From Deltaproteobacteria bacterium (GTDB lineage: Bacteria; Desulfobacterota; Desulfuromonadia; Geobacterales; Pseudopelobacteraceae): a DNA stretch of 33,840 bases. A program made the position numbers and the translations under genes. The notes beneath the pieces were generated by a model, which saw nothing but the letters and a program-made list of their open reading frames with translations, had not been told where the DNA came from and did not search any database. This document shows, piece after piece, positions 7,238 to 15,169 of this stretch (positions are counted from its first letter, which is position 1; the number at the start of each line of letters is the position of its first letter). Location of the stretch: NCBI GenBank assembly GCA_019162745.1, contig JAFLLC010000005.1, positions 1-33,840 of the forward strand, given 5' to 3'.

Positions 7238-7842
7238 TTACAACTCCTTATGAAACGGTTAACCAGCCCGGCATCCTTTTTTCCCGGACTGCTCTCAACC
7301 CCGCTGGAAACATCGACTGCATATGGCTTTACCGCTGATATTGCTCTGGCAACATTTTCCGGAGTCAGTCCGCCCGCCAGAATGATAGAGTTAGAGAAGG
7401 CAACAGCCCGGGCAGCTATTTCCCAATTGAATGTTGTACCGGTGCCGCCATGCGCCGCCGGAGACCAGGCATCCAGCAGACAGCCAGCAACACGATAGTA
7501 TGCCATATCATCAAGAACGGCAGCGTCCTTTACCCGGAACGCTTTGATGACCCTACGCTTGACGGCAGAGCAATAATCGGATGTTTCTTCACCATGAAGC
7601 TGAATCACGTCAAGACCGCACCGGTCGGCGACCAAATTGACCGTTGCCAGTTCCTCGTTGACGAACAGCCCGACTGTCTGCACAAAAGGTGGTAATCGGC
7701 GAACAATGGCTGCAGCCTGTTCGGGGGAAATATAGCGCGGGGAGCCCTGAAAAAAGACGAAGCCGAGAGCATCAGCTCCAGCCTCGGCAGCCATCAGAGC
7801 ATCTTCCAGATTAGTTATGCCGCAGATTTTGACTTTTATCAT
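7234..7842 (-). CDS. trpF: Phosphoribosylanthranilate isomerase
   Basis: A 202-residue TIM barrel that carries out the Amadori rearrangement of phosphoribosylanthranilate to CdRP. The catalytic Cys7 is in VKICGITN and Asp124 in LLDAW. The phosphate-binding ends are [18 protein letters not shown] and VDVSSGVE. It is followed by trpB with a 4-bp overlap. A 63-bp gap separates it from hom upstream, so it may be served by the ribH-nusB-hom transcript or by a weak promoter in that gap. No trpC or trpD is present in the window. Confidence 0.95.
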   Translation of the reverse strand: MIKVKICGITNLEDALMAAEAGADALGFVFFQGSPRYISPEQAAAIVRRLPPFVQTVGLFVNEELATVNLVADRCGLDVIQLHGEETSDYCSAVKRRVIKAFRVKDAAVLDDMAYYRVAGCLLDAWSPAAHGGTGTTFNWEIAARAVAFSNSIILAGGLTPENVARAISAVKPYAVDVSSGVESSPGKKDAGLVNRFIRSCK

Positions 7843-7905
7843 AAAGTTTCTACGTTAGGATCCACCATATTTATAAGGCTAAGGGTTGAGGATCCGAAGG
7901 GGGAT

Positions 7906-9222
7906 TTACTCCAGATTGTCTTCAATACGAATGAAGCTGGTCTTCTCGCAGATGATGTCAAGCTGGTCGATCTCTGACAGCGCTTCCTGGATCGCCCCTT
8001 CACGGGCTTGATGGGTCATAATGACAATCGGCACCGGCGCTGAGTCGGCAACTTCATGAGCGGTCTGTACCATCGACTCTATACTGATGCCATGCTTACC
8101 CAGTGCTCCGGCGATCCCTCCAAGTACGCCCGGCTTGTCGAGAACGCTGAAACGGAGCATATATTTACTGATGATATCGGACATCGGCTTGACCGGCATT
8201 GTTACTATCGCAGCGTCCAAGAAGCCGAGCGGTGACATTCGTCGTCCTGCGCCAGCCTTCATACTGCGCGAGAGGCCGATCAGATCACCAACAATCGCAC
8301 TGGCGGTAGGATTTTGTCCGGCGCCTCGCCCTGAAAACATGACCGGGCCGACAAAATCACCGGTCAGCCTGATAGCATTGAATACGCCGTTGATATCTGC
8401 CAGTGGGCTGTCGAGCGGAATCATGGTTGGATGCACGCGGGCTTCAATCGCGCCATCAACATGCTTTCCGATTGCCAGCAACTTGATACGATAGCCGAAC
8501 TCGGCGGCATATTTAACATCCAGACCGCTGATATTTGAAATCCCTTCGGTATGAATATCTTTAAAATCGATTCGGGTGCCGAAACAGAGCGAGACCAGAA
8601 CGGCCAGTTTGTGAGCGGTATCAACCCCTTCTACATCAAAGGTCGGATCAGGCTCTGCATAACCAAGTTCCTGCGCGGCGCGGAGCACATCGGCAAAGTC
8701 GGCACCCTCTTGGGTCATGCGGGTAAGGATGTAATTACAGGTACCGTTCATGATGCCGAAAACACTGCTGAAATTATTGGCGGCCAGATTCCCCTTGATG
8801 GCGGTCAGAACCGGAATGCCGCCGCCAACCGCCGCTTCAAACTGCACTTCAACACCCTTCCGGACAGCAGCAGCGTAGATATCGGAGCCATGCAGCGCCA
8901 ATAGCGCTTTGTTGGCGGTAACGATATGTTTGCCCTTTTCAATCGCCTTCAGCACGAAACTCTTGGCCGGTTCGTAACCGCCGATCAATTCGATGACTAT
9001 CGAGATATCAGGATCATTGAAAATATCATCCACACTGGTCGTCAGCAGACCTGCATCAACGACCACTCCCCGATCGCTCGTTATATCAAGATCGGCGATG
9101 CGCTTCAACACAATGTCAGCTCCGACCTTGGCACGAATAACGCCGGCGTTTTCGCGCAGAAGTCTCACTACCCCCGCCCCGATATTGCCAAACCCGATCA
9201 GCCCAACCTGAATATCTTTCAT
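7906..9222 (-). CDS. hom: Homoserine dehydrogenase
   Basis: A 438-residue enzyme that reduces aspartate semialdehyde to homoserine, the branch point to threonine, methionine and isoleucine. The Rossmann motif is GLIGFGNIGAGVV. TANKALLALHG carries the catalytic lysine K105, followed by AAVGGGIPV, GIMNGTCNYILTRM, and AELGYAEPDPTFDVEGVD-like substrate residues. An ACT domain (about 353-430, SVLDKPGVLGGIAGALGKHG) suggests feedback control by an end product. The start was set at ATG 9222 rather than 33 bp upstream: it has GAGGAAT before it, overlaps the nusB stop as TAATG, and gives the normal N-terminus [12 protein letters not shown]. Confidence 0.95.
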   Translation of the reverse strand: MKDIQVGLIGFGNIGAGVVRLLRENAGVIRAKVGADIVLKRIADLDITSDRGVVVDAGLLTTSVDDIFNDPDISIVIELIGGYEPAKSFVLKAIEKGKHIVTANKALLALHGSDIYAAAVRKGVEVQFEAAVGGGIPVLTAIKGNLAANNFSSVFGIMNGTCNYILTRMTQEGADFADVLRAAQELGYAEPDPTFDVEGVDTAHKLAVLVSLCFGTRIDFKDIHTEGISNISGLDVKYAAEFGYRIKLLAIGKHVDGAIEARVHPTMIPLDSPLADINGVFNAIRLTGDFVGPVMFSGRGAGQNPTASAIVGDLIGLSRSMKAGAGRRMSPLGFLDAAIVTMPVKPMSDIISKYMLRFSVLDKPGVLGGIAGALGKHGISIESMVQTAHEVADSAPVPIVIMTHQAREGAIQEALSEIDQLDIICEKTSFIRIEDNLE

Positions 9223-9653
9223 TATTCCTCGCTTGATAGTTCTGTTTTTGCGCACGCCTCGATCTCATCGAGGATGCCATTCACAAACGCCGGGGATTCC
9301 TTGTCGCCGTAACGACGAACGATCTCAATCGCCTCGTTGATAGTGACCTTTTTGGGGATATCGGCGCGGAACATCAGCTCATAAGTTGCCAGACGCATCA
9401 CGTTCAGATCGACTCGCGGCATACGGGCCAACGACCAGTTTTTGGAGCGCGCCCGGATAGCTTCATCGATGGTTTCGCGCTGAGACTGTACCCCATGCAC
9501 CAGACCTTCTGCAAACTCACGCACTTTGCTGTTTATTTCGCCCTGTTCCTCACGGAAAGTCTGCAATGTTTCACGCAGCAATGCAGAACTGTTTGAATCC
9601 AGTGCGTATAACATCTGCAGAGCCAGTTCTCGGGCGTCACGGCGCAGTCCCAT
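9222..9653 (-). CDS. nusB: Transcription antitermination factor NusB
   Basis: A 143-residue all-helical RNA-binding protein. With NusE (S10) it binds boxA of rRNA leaders and keeps RNA polymerase processive. It shows the family N-terminus [14 protein letters not shown], the central [18 protein letters not shown], and the C-terminal [18 protein letters not shown] and [12 protein letters not shown]. Its ATG overlaps the ribH stop by one base and its TAA overlaps the hom ATG by one base. The ribH-nusB order is widely conserved, and adding hom to it makes one tightly coupled unit here. Confidence 0.95.
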   Translation of the reverse strand: MGLRRDARELALQMLYALDSNSSALLRETLQTFREEQGEINSKVREFAEGLVHGVQSQRETIDEAIRARSKNWSLARMPRVDLNVMRLATYELMFRADIPKKVTINEAIEIVRRYGDKESPAFVNGILDEIEACAKTELSSEE

Positions 9654-10120
9654 TACTTGATCACCTTCATCAGGTTGACGGATTCAATCGCGGTAACCGC
9701 AGCATCAAAGCCCTTGTTACCAGCCTTGGTACCAGCCCGTTCCACCGCCTGCTCAATCGTATCGGTCGTCAACACGCCAAAGGAGATCGGCACTCCGCTT
9801 GCCAGCGACACCTGTGCCACCCCTTTGGAAACTTCCGAGGCAACAAAATCAAAATGCGGCGTCGCTCCGCGGATGACAGCTCCGAGGCAGATAATGGCAT
9901 CGTACTTACCGCTTTCCGCCATTTTTTTAGCAAAGAACGGAATTTCAAAAGCACCCGGAACACGTGCCACATGGATATTTTTATCATCAACGCCGTGACG
10001 AATCAGCGCATCAACCGCCCCCTCCAGCAGACGTTCGCAGATGAAGCTGTTGAATCGGCTGACAACAATACCGAACTTCTGCCCTTTTGCTTCAAGTTTA
10101 CCTTCAAAAAATTGCGGCAT
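9653..10120 (-). CDS. ribH: 6,7-dimethyl-8-ribityllumazine synthase
   Basis: A 155-residue enzyme of riboflavin synthesis that joins ArP (5-amino-6-ribitylaminouracil) with dihydroxybutanone phosphate and assembles into icosahedral or pentameric shells. Motifs are [25 protein letters not shown] (ribityl pocket), [19 protein letters not shown] with the catalytic His region, and the phosphate-binding [24 protein letters not shown] (in pieces). It is the first gene of the leftward unit; GGGAGG precedes the ATG. No ribE or ribBA gene is within the window, and I see no FMN-riboswitch sequence in the 176 bp upstream. Confidence 0.95.
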   Translation of the reverse strand: MPQFFEGKLEAKGQKFGIVVSRFNSFICERLLEGAVDALIRHGVDDKNIHVARVPGAFEIPFFAKKMAESGKYDAIICLGAVIRGATPHFDFVASEVSKGVAQVSLASGVPISFGVLTTDTIEQAVERAGTKAGNKGFDAAVTAIESVNLMKVIK

Positions 10121-10221
10121 GACTACCTCCCGAATTAGCGTGAAAAAATGGCTATATTAGCATATTTTTCTGGGCTGGGTAGAAAAAATATCCACAAAAA
10201 GATCAATTTCAGCCAACAGGG

Positions 10222-10250
10222 TTGACTTTGCTTATCATTGAACCTAAACA
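10222..10250 (+). promoter_or_regulatory. Possible sigma-70 promoter of rnr-tatC
   Basis: TTGACT (10222-10227), a 17-bp spacer and TAAACA (10245-10250) lie 47 bp before the rnr start. The -35 is good and the -10 is mediocre. AAGGAG then precedes the rnr ATG. Confidence 0.45.
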
Positions 10251-10296
10251 TTTTACTTAAATATGTAATCGAGCGGATCATCAAAGGAGTCGGCCA

Positions 10297-12621
10297 ATGA
10301 ACCTCACCAAAAAACATATACTGGCTTTTTTCAAGCAGCGGGAGGGCTCTGTCCCTTTTGCCATACTCGTACGTGATTTTGGCGGCCGCCAGATAAAGCG
10401 GGAACTGAAGAATATGCTGGATGACATGGCTGAAGACGGCGAACTGGTCCGGCTGAAGGGGAACAGTTACGGCCTGCCGGGAAAGATGAAAACTACTCGC
10501 GGCCGCATTTCGATACATCGCGACGGCTACGGCTTTGTGACCCCTGAAGGAGGGGGCGAGGATATTTTTATTCCGTCAAAGTTTTTGAAGAGTTCAATGC
10601 ATGGTGATCTGGTGGAGGCCAGCTCATCCCCGAGCCGCATGGGTGGAAACAAGCTTGACGGCAGAGTCATGGCGGTGATCGAGCGAGCCACCAGTCGCGT
10701 CGTCGGGCGCTATGAGGAGACCCGCCGCGGCGCGATAGTCGTCCCCGATGACCAGCGCCTGAATCTCGTAGTGGCAATTCCGGCCAAGGGGCGTGGCCTG
10801 GCGGAAGACGGGCACCAGGTTGTGGCAGAATTAACCTCATATCCGATTGGCGGGAAACCTGCCGAAGGCAAGATCGTAGAAGTTCTCGGCTGGCCGGATG
10901 ATCCGGATGTGGAGGTGCAGTCGGTTATTCGCCGCTTCGACCTGCCGCACGTTTTTACCCCAGACGTTCTGGCCGAAGCGGACGGTATTACCGACACCGT
11001 TTCCAGCGCCGACCTGAAGGGACGCATCGACCTCCGCTCAATGCCGACCGTGACGATCGACGGCGAAACCGCGCGTGACTTTGACGATGCTGTTTCGCTG
11101 CGACGTGAGGGGGATAATTTCAGGCTCTGGGTCTCGATTGCCGATGTTTCACACTATGTCAGAAAAGACAGCCCGCTTGACCAGGAAGCCTATCTGCGCG
11201 GCACCTCCGTATACTTCCCGGACCGCTGCATTCCGATGCTGCCGGAGCGTCTCTCTAACGGTATATGCTCGTTGAATCCGCATGTCGATCGCCTGACGAT
11301 GACCGCAGAAATGCTCTTTGACAGAAGCGGCACCATGCTGGAGTCATCCTTCTATGCCAGTGTCATAAAAAGTGCGGCGCGTCTGACCTACACGATTGTG
11401 AAACAGATCATTGTCGACAATGATCGTGAACTGGCCGACAAATTCCGGCCGGTGGCGCCGATGCTGCTGGAGATGAAGGAGCTGGCGCTGATTCTGATGG
11501 AAATGCGCAAGAAACGTGGCAGCATCGACTTCGATCTGCCTGAACCTGAGATTATCATCGGCCTGACCGGCCTGACCGAAGGGATTATCCGGGCCGAACG
11601 CAACCTTGCTCACCAACTGATTGAGGAGTTCATGCTGGCCGCCAACGAGGCGGTGGCACGCTATATCACAGGGTGGGACATCCCCTTTCTCTATCGTGTC
11701 CATGAAAATCCGGACCCGGCCAAACTGCAGACTTTCCAGGAATTTGTCTTCGGCTTTGGCTACGAATTCAAGCTGGTTGAGGAGAAGGTCAAGCCGTCCG
11801 AGCTCCAGCGCCTTCTGGTTCAGGCCGATGGTCGTCCCGAAGAGCGGATGATCAACTACGCACTGCTCCGCTGTATGAAACAGGCCCGTTACGCCGCCGA
11901 GAACGTTGGGCACTTTGGTCTGGCATCGGATTGTTACTGCCACTTCACCTCCCCGATCCGCCGTTATCCTGATCTGGTCGTACACCGGATATTGAAGGCG
12001 GCGCTGACAACTGTTTCAAAAAGCGAGCCGGAGGGAAAACGCGCCTCCAAGCAGCTCGCCATAGCCACCGAACGGCTGGGAGAGGTTGCCGAACATACCA
12101 GCAAACGCGAGCGCGTCGCGATGGAGGCTGAGCGGGATGTTGTGGAGATGAAGAAGCTCCAGTATATGCAGCAGCATGTCGGAGAAGAGTTTGACGGCTA
12201 TATCACCGGGGTAACCGCCTTCGGCTTCTTCGTGGAGCTTGAAGAACTGTTCGTAGAGGGATTGGTACACATCTCAACCCTGAGTGATGATATATATAAT
12301 CATGCAGAAAAGCAGCACTCACTGATCGGACGGCGGACCGGAACAATCTTCAGGATTGGTGATGCGGCACGCATCACTGTTGTTTCGGTGTCTCCCGGCA
12401 CACGCCGCATAGAGTTTACCCTGGCGACGCATACCGCTTCTGCCGCCGCCCCCCGAACAGGTGCCGGGATGAACGTCTCGGAAGAGTACCCGCGCATACC
12501 GCTGCGCGGCAAACGTTTGACCACTCTGCAACCGGGAGCCGAAAGCCGCGAACAAAGCAGCAGAGGTGGCAAGGCGGGGAGACCGGGCAAAGGAAAGGGC
12601 GTACCCCGGAAGCGAAGATGA
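10297..12621 (+). CDS. rnr: Ribonuclease R
   Basis: A 774-residue 3'-to-5' exoribonuclease of the RNB family, able to degrade structured RNA and to act in mRNA and rRNA quality control. Domains in order are an N-terminal winged helix (about 1-60), a cold-shock domain (GRISIHRDGYGFVTPEGG, about 69-125), a second OB domain, and the RNB catalytic domain, whose metal ligands D255, D261, D263 and D264 are in IDGETARDFDDAV. HFTSPIRRYPDLVVHR and the S1 domain (about 625-710, GEEFDGYITGVTAFGFFVEL) follow, then a Lys/Arg/Gly-rich tail ending KGKGVPRKRR that binds RNA. All key residues are present. It is followed 71 bp later by tatC. Confidence 0.95.
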   Translation: MNLTKKHILAFFKQREGSVPFAILVRDFGGRQIKRELKNMLDDMAEDGELVRLKGNSYGLPGKMKTTRGRISIHRDGYGFVTPEGGGEDIFIPSKFLKSSMHGDLVEASSSPSRMGGNKLDGRVMAVIERATSRVVGRYEETRRGAIVVPDDQRLNLVVAIPAKGRGLAEDGHQVVAELTSYPIGGKPAEGKIVEVLGWPDDPDVEVQSVIRRFDLPHVFTPDVLAEADGITDTVSSADLKGRIDLRSMPTVTIDGETARDFDDAVSLRREGDNFRLWVSIADVSHYVRKDSPLDQEAYLRGTSVYFPDRCIPMLPERLSNGICSLNPHVDRLTMTAEMLFDRSGTMLESSFYASVIKSAARLTYTIVKQIIVDNDRELADKFRPVAPMLLEMKELALILMEMRKKRGSIDFDLPEPEIIIGLTGLTEGIIRAERNLAHQLIEEFMLAANEAVARYITGWDIPFLYRVHENPDPAKLQTFQEFVFGFGYEFKLVEEKVKPSELQRLLVQADGRPEERMINYALLRCMKQARYAAENVGHFGLASDCYCHFTSPIRRYPDLVVHRILKAALTTVSKSEPEGKRASKQLAIATERLGEVAEHTSKRERVAMEAERDVVEMKKLQYMQQHVGEEFDGYITGVTAFGFFVELEELFVEGLVHISTLSDDIYNHAEKQHSLIGRRTGTIFRIGDAARITVVSVSPGTRRIEFTLATHTASAAAPRTGAGMNVSEEYPRIPLRGKRLTTLQPGAESREQSSRGGKAGRPGKGKGVPRKRR

Positions 12622-12692
12622 TTCATATTCAATACAGTTCAATCGGCAAATCTAGGTTGCATGCCGGTACGCGGCTGTGATAGGAAGAGTGC

Positions 12693-13544
12693 ATGAGCGA
12701 AGAAAAGGTAGTCCCCTTTATTGAACATCTTGTTGAGCTGCGCAAGCGGCTGGTCGTTATCGTTATCGCGGTGGTAGTCGGCATGGGGATCGCCTGGAAT
12801 TTTTCCAACGATCTGCTTCGCTTTATAGAGAAACCATTAACCGGCGCAACCTATCTGACCGAGATAAAGAAAACTGTTTACGCTAAAGTCAAGGAGCGGG
12901 CTCCGGCGCTGTATGCCCATTACAAACTGGATCAGGAGGTCAACGCTCCGCAAAAAAATCGCCCACTCAACTACAGTGCACCGCTGGAACCCTTTTTCAT
13001 GCAGTGTAAAATATCCATGCTGGCCGGCTTCATTCTCGTTCTGCCGATCGTTTTTTATCAGGTCTGGCTATTTATCGCCCCAGGCCTGACCCGCCGTGAA
13101 CGAAGGATGGTCGTTCCTTTTGTTACGGCCGCATCGGTGACCTTCTGCATTGGCGCCTTGTTTTTTTTGATCGTTATCTGGCCGGTAATTATCAACTTTT
13201 CACTGTCATATGAGGCAGAAGGGCTGCAAAGCTGGTTCAACATCAGCGCCTACGTCAATTTTTGCCTGAGGCTGATTCTGGTGTTCGGCTTGATCTTCGA
13301 ACTGCCGGTATTGACTCTTCTCCTGGCACGCTTCGGAATCGTGAGCTACCAGCTTATGGCGCCAAAGCGGAAATACGCCCTGTTGGCAAGTTCTATTATA
13401 GCGGCCTTCCATGCAGACCTGATAACCATGTTTGTCATAATGATCCCCATGTACCTGATGTACGAGATAAGCATCTGGGTGGCGTTGATCTTCGGCAAGA
13501 AGAAGATCACGGTCGAAAGCGAGCCCCCGGGTCAGGCGGCATAA
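12693..13544 (+). CDS. tatC: Twin-arginine translocase subunit TatC, unusual variant
   Basis: A 283-residue six-helix membrane receptor for twin-arginine signal peptides. Conserved are FIEHLVELRKRL at the cytoplasmic N-terminus, YQVWLFIAPGLTRRERR in the first cytoplasmic loop (the signal-peptide site with its Glu), and FGLIFELPV in helix 4. Two things are odd. The first periplasmic loop is about 45 residues longer than in E. coli (TYLTEIKKTVYAKVKERAPA and onward to NYSAPLEPFF). The usual TPPD before helix 6 reads FHAD, keeping only the aspartate. No tatA or tatB is adjacent. It ends in a terminator and is probably transcribed with rnr. Confidence 0.9.
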   Translation: MSEEKVVPFIEHLVELRKRLVVIVIAVVVGMGIAWNFSNDLLRFIEKPLTGATYLTEIKKTVYAKVKERAPALYAHYKLDQEVNAPQKNRPLNYSAPLEPFFMQCKISMLAGFILVLPIVFYQVWLFIAPGLTRRERRMVVPFVTAASVTFCIGALFFLIVIWPVIINFSLSYEAEGLQSWFNISAYVNFCLRLILVFGLIFELPVLTLLLARFGIVSYQLMAPKRKYALLASSIIAAFHADLITMFVIMIPMYLMYEISIWVALIFGKKKITVESEPPGQAA

Positions 13545-13579
13545 TACGGCATTTCAAATATCTGTTGACAAGTTCCCAC

Positions 13580-13623
13580 AAAACCCCTAATAAGATATAA
13601 ATTGTCTTTTTAGGGGTTTTTAA
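13580..13623 (+). terminator. Rho-independent terminator after tatC
   Basis: AAAACCCCTAA (13580-13590) pairs perfectly with TTAGGGGTTTT (13610-13620) across a 19-nt AT-rich loop, and the T run continues to 13621. It lies 36 bp past the tatC stop. Confidence 0.8.
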
Positions 13624-13722
13624 ATTATCTACCTTAAGTGCTTGTCCTTTTATTTATTTATGACCTCCGTAGAATATCTGCTTTAACACCGTTATCATGT
13701 TTATAAGAGCCAGGGGTTTTAT

Positions 13723-14130
13723 ATGATGGAGCTTACGCGCAAAAGTGATTATGCAATTCGAGGTATCGTGTACCTGGCGGGAAAGCCGGTTGACAAGGTC
13801 TATTTACTGAGTGACATTGCGGCAGCCGTTGATGTCCCCCCCACGTTTCTGGCCAAAATATTCCAGCAGTTCAGTAAAATGGGCCTGGTCAAATCGTTCC
13901 GCGGCACCGGAGGCGGTTTTATGCTCGGGCGCCTCCCTGAAACCATTACCCTGCTGGAAGTAGTTGAAGCGGTTGAAGGGCCGATAATTCCTAACCGATG
14001 CGTCGCTACACCTTCTGATTGTGATCGCTCCGGAATATGTACTGTTCATCCCGTGTGGATACGAGTTCAGGAAGAGGTCCGCAGGGTACTGGCGGGAGTA
14101 ACCCTTAAAGATCTGGCCACAAAGGAATAA
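13723..14130 (+). CDS. Rrf2-family transcriptional regulator with three conserved-type cysteines
   Basis: A 135-residue DNA-binding protein. The Rrf2 winged helix covers residues 2-80 (LTRKSDYAIRGIVYLA, then VPPTFLAKIFQQFSKMGLVKS, and RGTGGGFMLGR as the wing). Cys93, Cys100 and Cys106, spaced C-x6-C-x5-C, fit the [2Fe-2S] or [4Fe-4S] ligand pattern of IscR, NsrR and RsrR. It is therefore probably a sensor of Fe-S status, redox state or NO. It carries its own upstream region and is not next to isc/suf or nitrosative genes, so its targets cannot be read from context. Two consecutive ATG codons (13723 and 13726) are possible starts. Confidence 0.88.
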   Translation: MMELTRKSDYAIRGIVYLAGKPVDKVYLLSDIAAAVDVPPTFLAKIFQQFSKMGLVKSFRGTGGGFMLGRLPETITLLEVVEAVEGPIIPNRCVATPSDCDRSGICTVHPVWIRVQEEVRRVLAGVTLKDLATKE

Positions 14131-14174
14131 TACCCACTAACACGTTGATTCTATTGTGTTATAACTAAATTGAT

Positions 14175-14201
14175 TTGACATCAGGCAATTAATAATATAC
14201 T
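14175..14201 (+). promoter_or_regulatory. Possible promoter upstream of the lytic transglycosylase
   Basis: TTGACA (14175-14180) and TATACT (14196-14201) are close to consensus, but the spacer is only 15 bp. It would start a leader that includes the large hairpin at 14226-14256. Confidence 0.35.
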
Positions 14202-14225
14202 GTTCTGCCATTCAACACCTTGGAA

Positions 14226-14256
14226 CGACAAAATCCCGCAAAACGGGATTTTGTCG
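14226..14256. repeat. Perfect 13-bp inverted repeat in the rrf2-transglycosylase gap
   Basis: CGACAAAATCCCG and CGGGATTTTGTCG are separated by CAAAA. It could be a terminator for the rrf2-type gene (TTTT lies inside the right arm, and no long T run follows) or a control hairpin in the leader of the next gene. Confidence 0.6.
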
Positions 14257-14368
14257 TATCCGGGACAAAATAACTCAGAAAGGAGCATCCCGCCGGAGAT
14301 ACGCCCTCGCATCTGTGGGCAATGACGCCGCTCCGGCAAAGCCGATACCACTTCCCTACTCTATTATT

Positions 14369-14998
14369 ATGACAAAAAAACTTATCTATCTGACTCTCCT
14401 GTTATTGTTGACAGCGTGCGAAAATGCCCCGTATAAACTGGCGGAGATTCAAACGTCCACGCTGCTGGCCACCGAACCCTCCATCCTCGATAAAGTCAGC
14501 ATTTCCCTCATCCAGCGCAAAAAACAGCAGGAGGTTATCGAGGCGGCATTCTCCCGCAGGACTTCTCCGGAACGGGCACATAAGCTGGCTGCCATCTGCT
14601 ATGTAAAAACGCTCGACACCATCTTCATGCCGTTTGACCTGGCCGAGATTGCGCTGGCTGAAACCGGCGGACACCAGCTATCCTCCCGAGCGGTTTCTGT
14701 AAAAGGGGCTCGCGGAGTCTGGCAGCTGATGCCGTACCGCGCCCGAAGTCACGGCTACTCGGCCAAAGACATGCTTGACGATGCCAAATGTGCCGAAGCC
14801 GCCGTTTGCGAACTCTACACCAAGCTCGACATGGCCAGGGGAAATCTTGAGCGGGCCAAAAAACTTTATTGTGGGCAGGGGCCACAGGCTGACGCATACA
14901 TCAAGAAAATTCTCAAGATTCGCCGGGGAATGATAGCGGAACTGACCCTGCAGAATGATAAGCTGGCGCTGGCTGACTCGGCATCAGAGATCCGGTGA
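14369..14998 (+). CDS. Lytic transglycosylase (SLT-type) lipoprotein
   Basis: A 209-residue envelope lipoprotein. The start at ATG 14369 is chosen because it gives a clean lipoprotein signal (MTKKLIYLTLLLLLTAC, lipobox LTAC, lipidated Cys17). The frame is also open from a GTG at 14315, and neither start has a good ribosome binding site. The C-terminal half holds an SLT fold: IALAETGGHQ with the catalytic glutamate E98, SSRAVSVKGARGVWQLMP corresponding to the usual SxAGAxGLWQxMP, and KLYCGQGPQADAYIKKI in the place of the AYNAG motif. Such enzymes cut peptidoglycan between MurNAc and GlcNAc. It is smaller than Slt70 or MltC, and Cys replaces Asn in the YNAG position. Its terminator follows at once. 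Confidence 0.75.
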   Translation: MTKKLIYLTLLLLLTACENAPYKLAEIQTSTLLATEPSILDKVSISLIQRKKQQEVIEAAFSRRTSPERAHKLAAICYVKTLDTIFMPFDLAEIALAETGGHQLSSRAVSVKGARGVWQLMPYRARSHGYSAKDMLDDAKCAEAAVCELYTKLDMARGNLERAKKLYCGQGPQADAYIKKILKIRRGMIAELTLQNDKLALADSASEIR

Positions 14999-15024
14999 TC
15001 AGGCGCGGATCGCCGGTGTTTTTT
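14992..15024 (+). terminator. Rho-independent terminator of the transglycosylase gene
   Basis: CCGGTGATC and GATCGCCGG form a 9-bp stem with one T-G pair, followed by TGTTTTTT. The left arm contains the stop codon of the transglycosylase gene. Confidence 0.75.
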
Positions 15025-15025
15025 C

Positions 15026-15055
15026 TTGATATAAAAGTGGCTGCTCTGCTATAGT
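15026..15055 (+). promoter_or_regulatory. Sigma-70 promoter of the chemoreceptor-trpA operon
   Basis: TTGATA (15026-15031), an 18-bp spacer and TATAGT (15050-15055) begin one base after the preceding terminator. An 8-bp inverted repeat with a 3-nt loop (GCAGAAAA/TTTTCTGC, 15090-15108) lies in the resulting leader, about 60 nt before the start codon. Confidence 0.6.
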
Positions 15056-15169
15056 CGAGCGGCTTTTTTATTCATCCATTCTATAGTTAGCAGAAAACTG
15101 TTTTCTGCATTTATTCCGGTTGTTTAATGCGCTTCATTCTGCTTGCAGGATCTGGAGAGGAGTTATGTA

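Noticed and set aside
7843-7905. Two GGATCC sites in the hom-trpF gap considered as a hairpin
   Set aside because: Self-complementary restriction-site-like hexamers without extended pairing or a T run.
11344-11985. Open frame of 213 codons on the minus strand
   Set aside because: Lies wholly inside the catalytic domain of rnr; shadow frame.
14257-14368. GGGCAA and GCAAAGCC near each other suggested a GEMM c-di-GMP riboswitch
   Set aside because: The conserved GEMM spacing, GGGACGCAAAGCC and the tetraloop-receptor pieces are not present.
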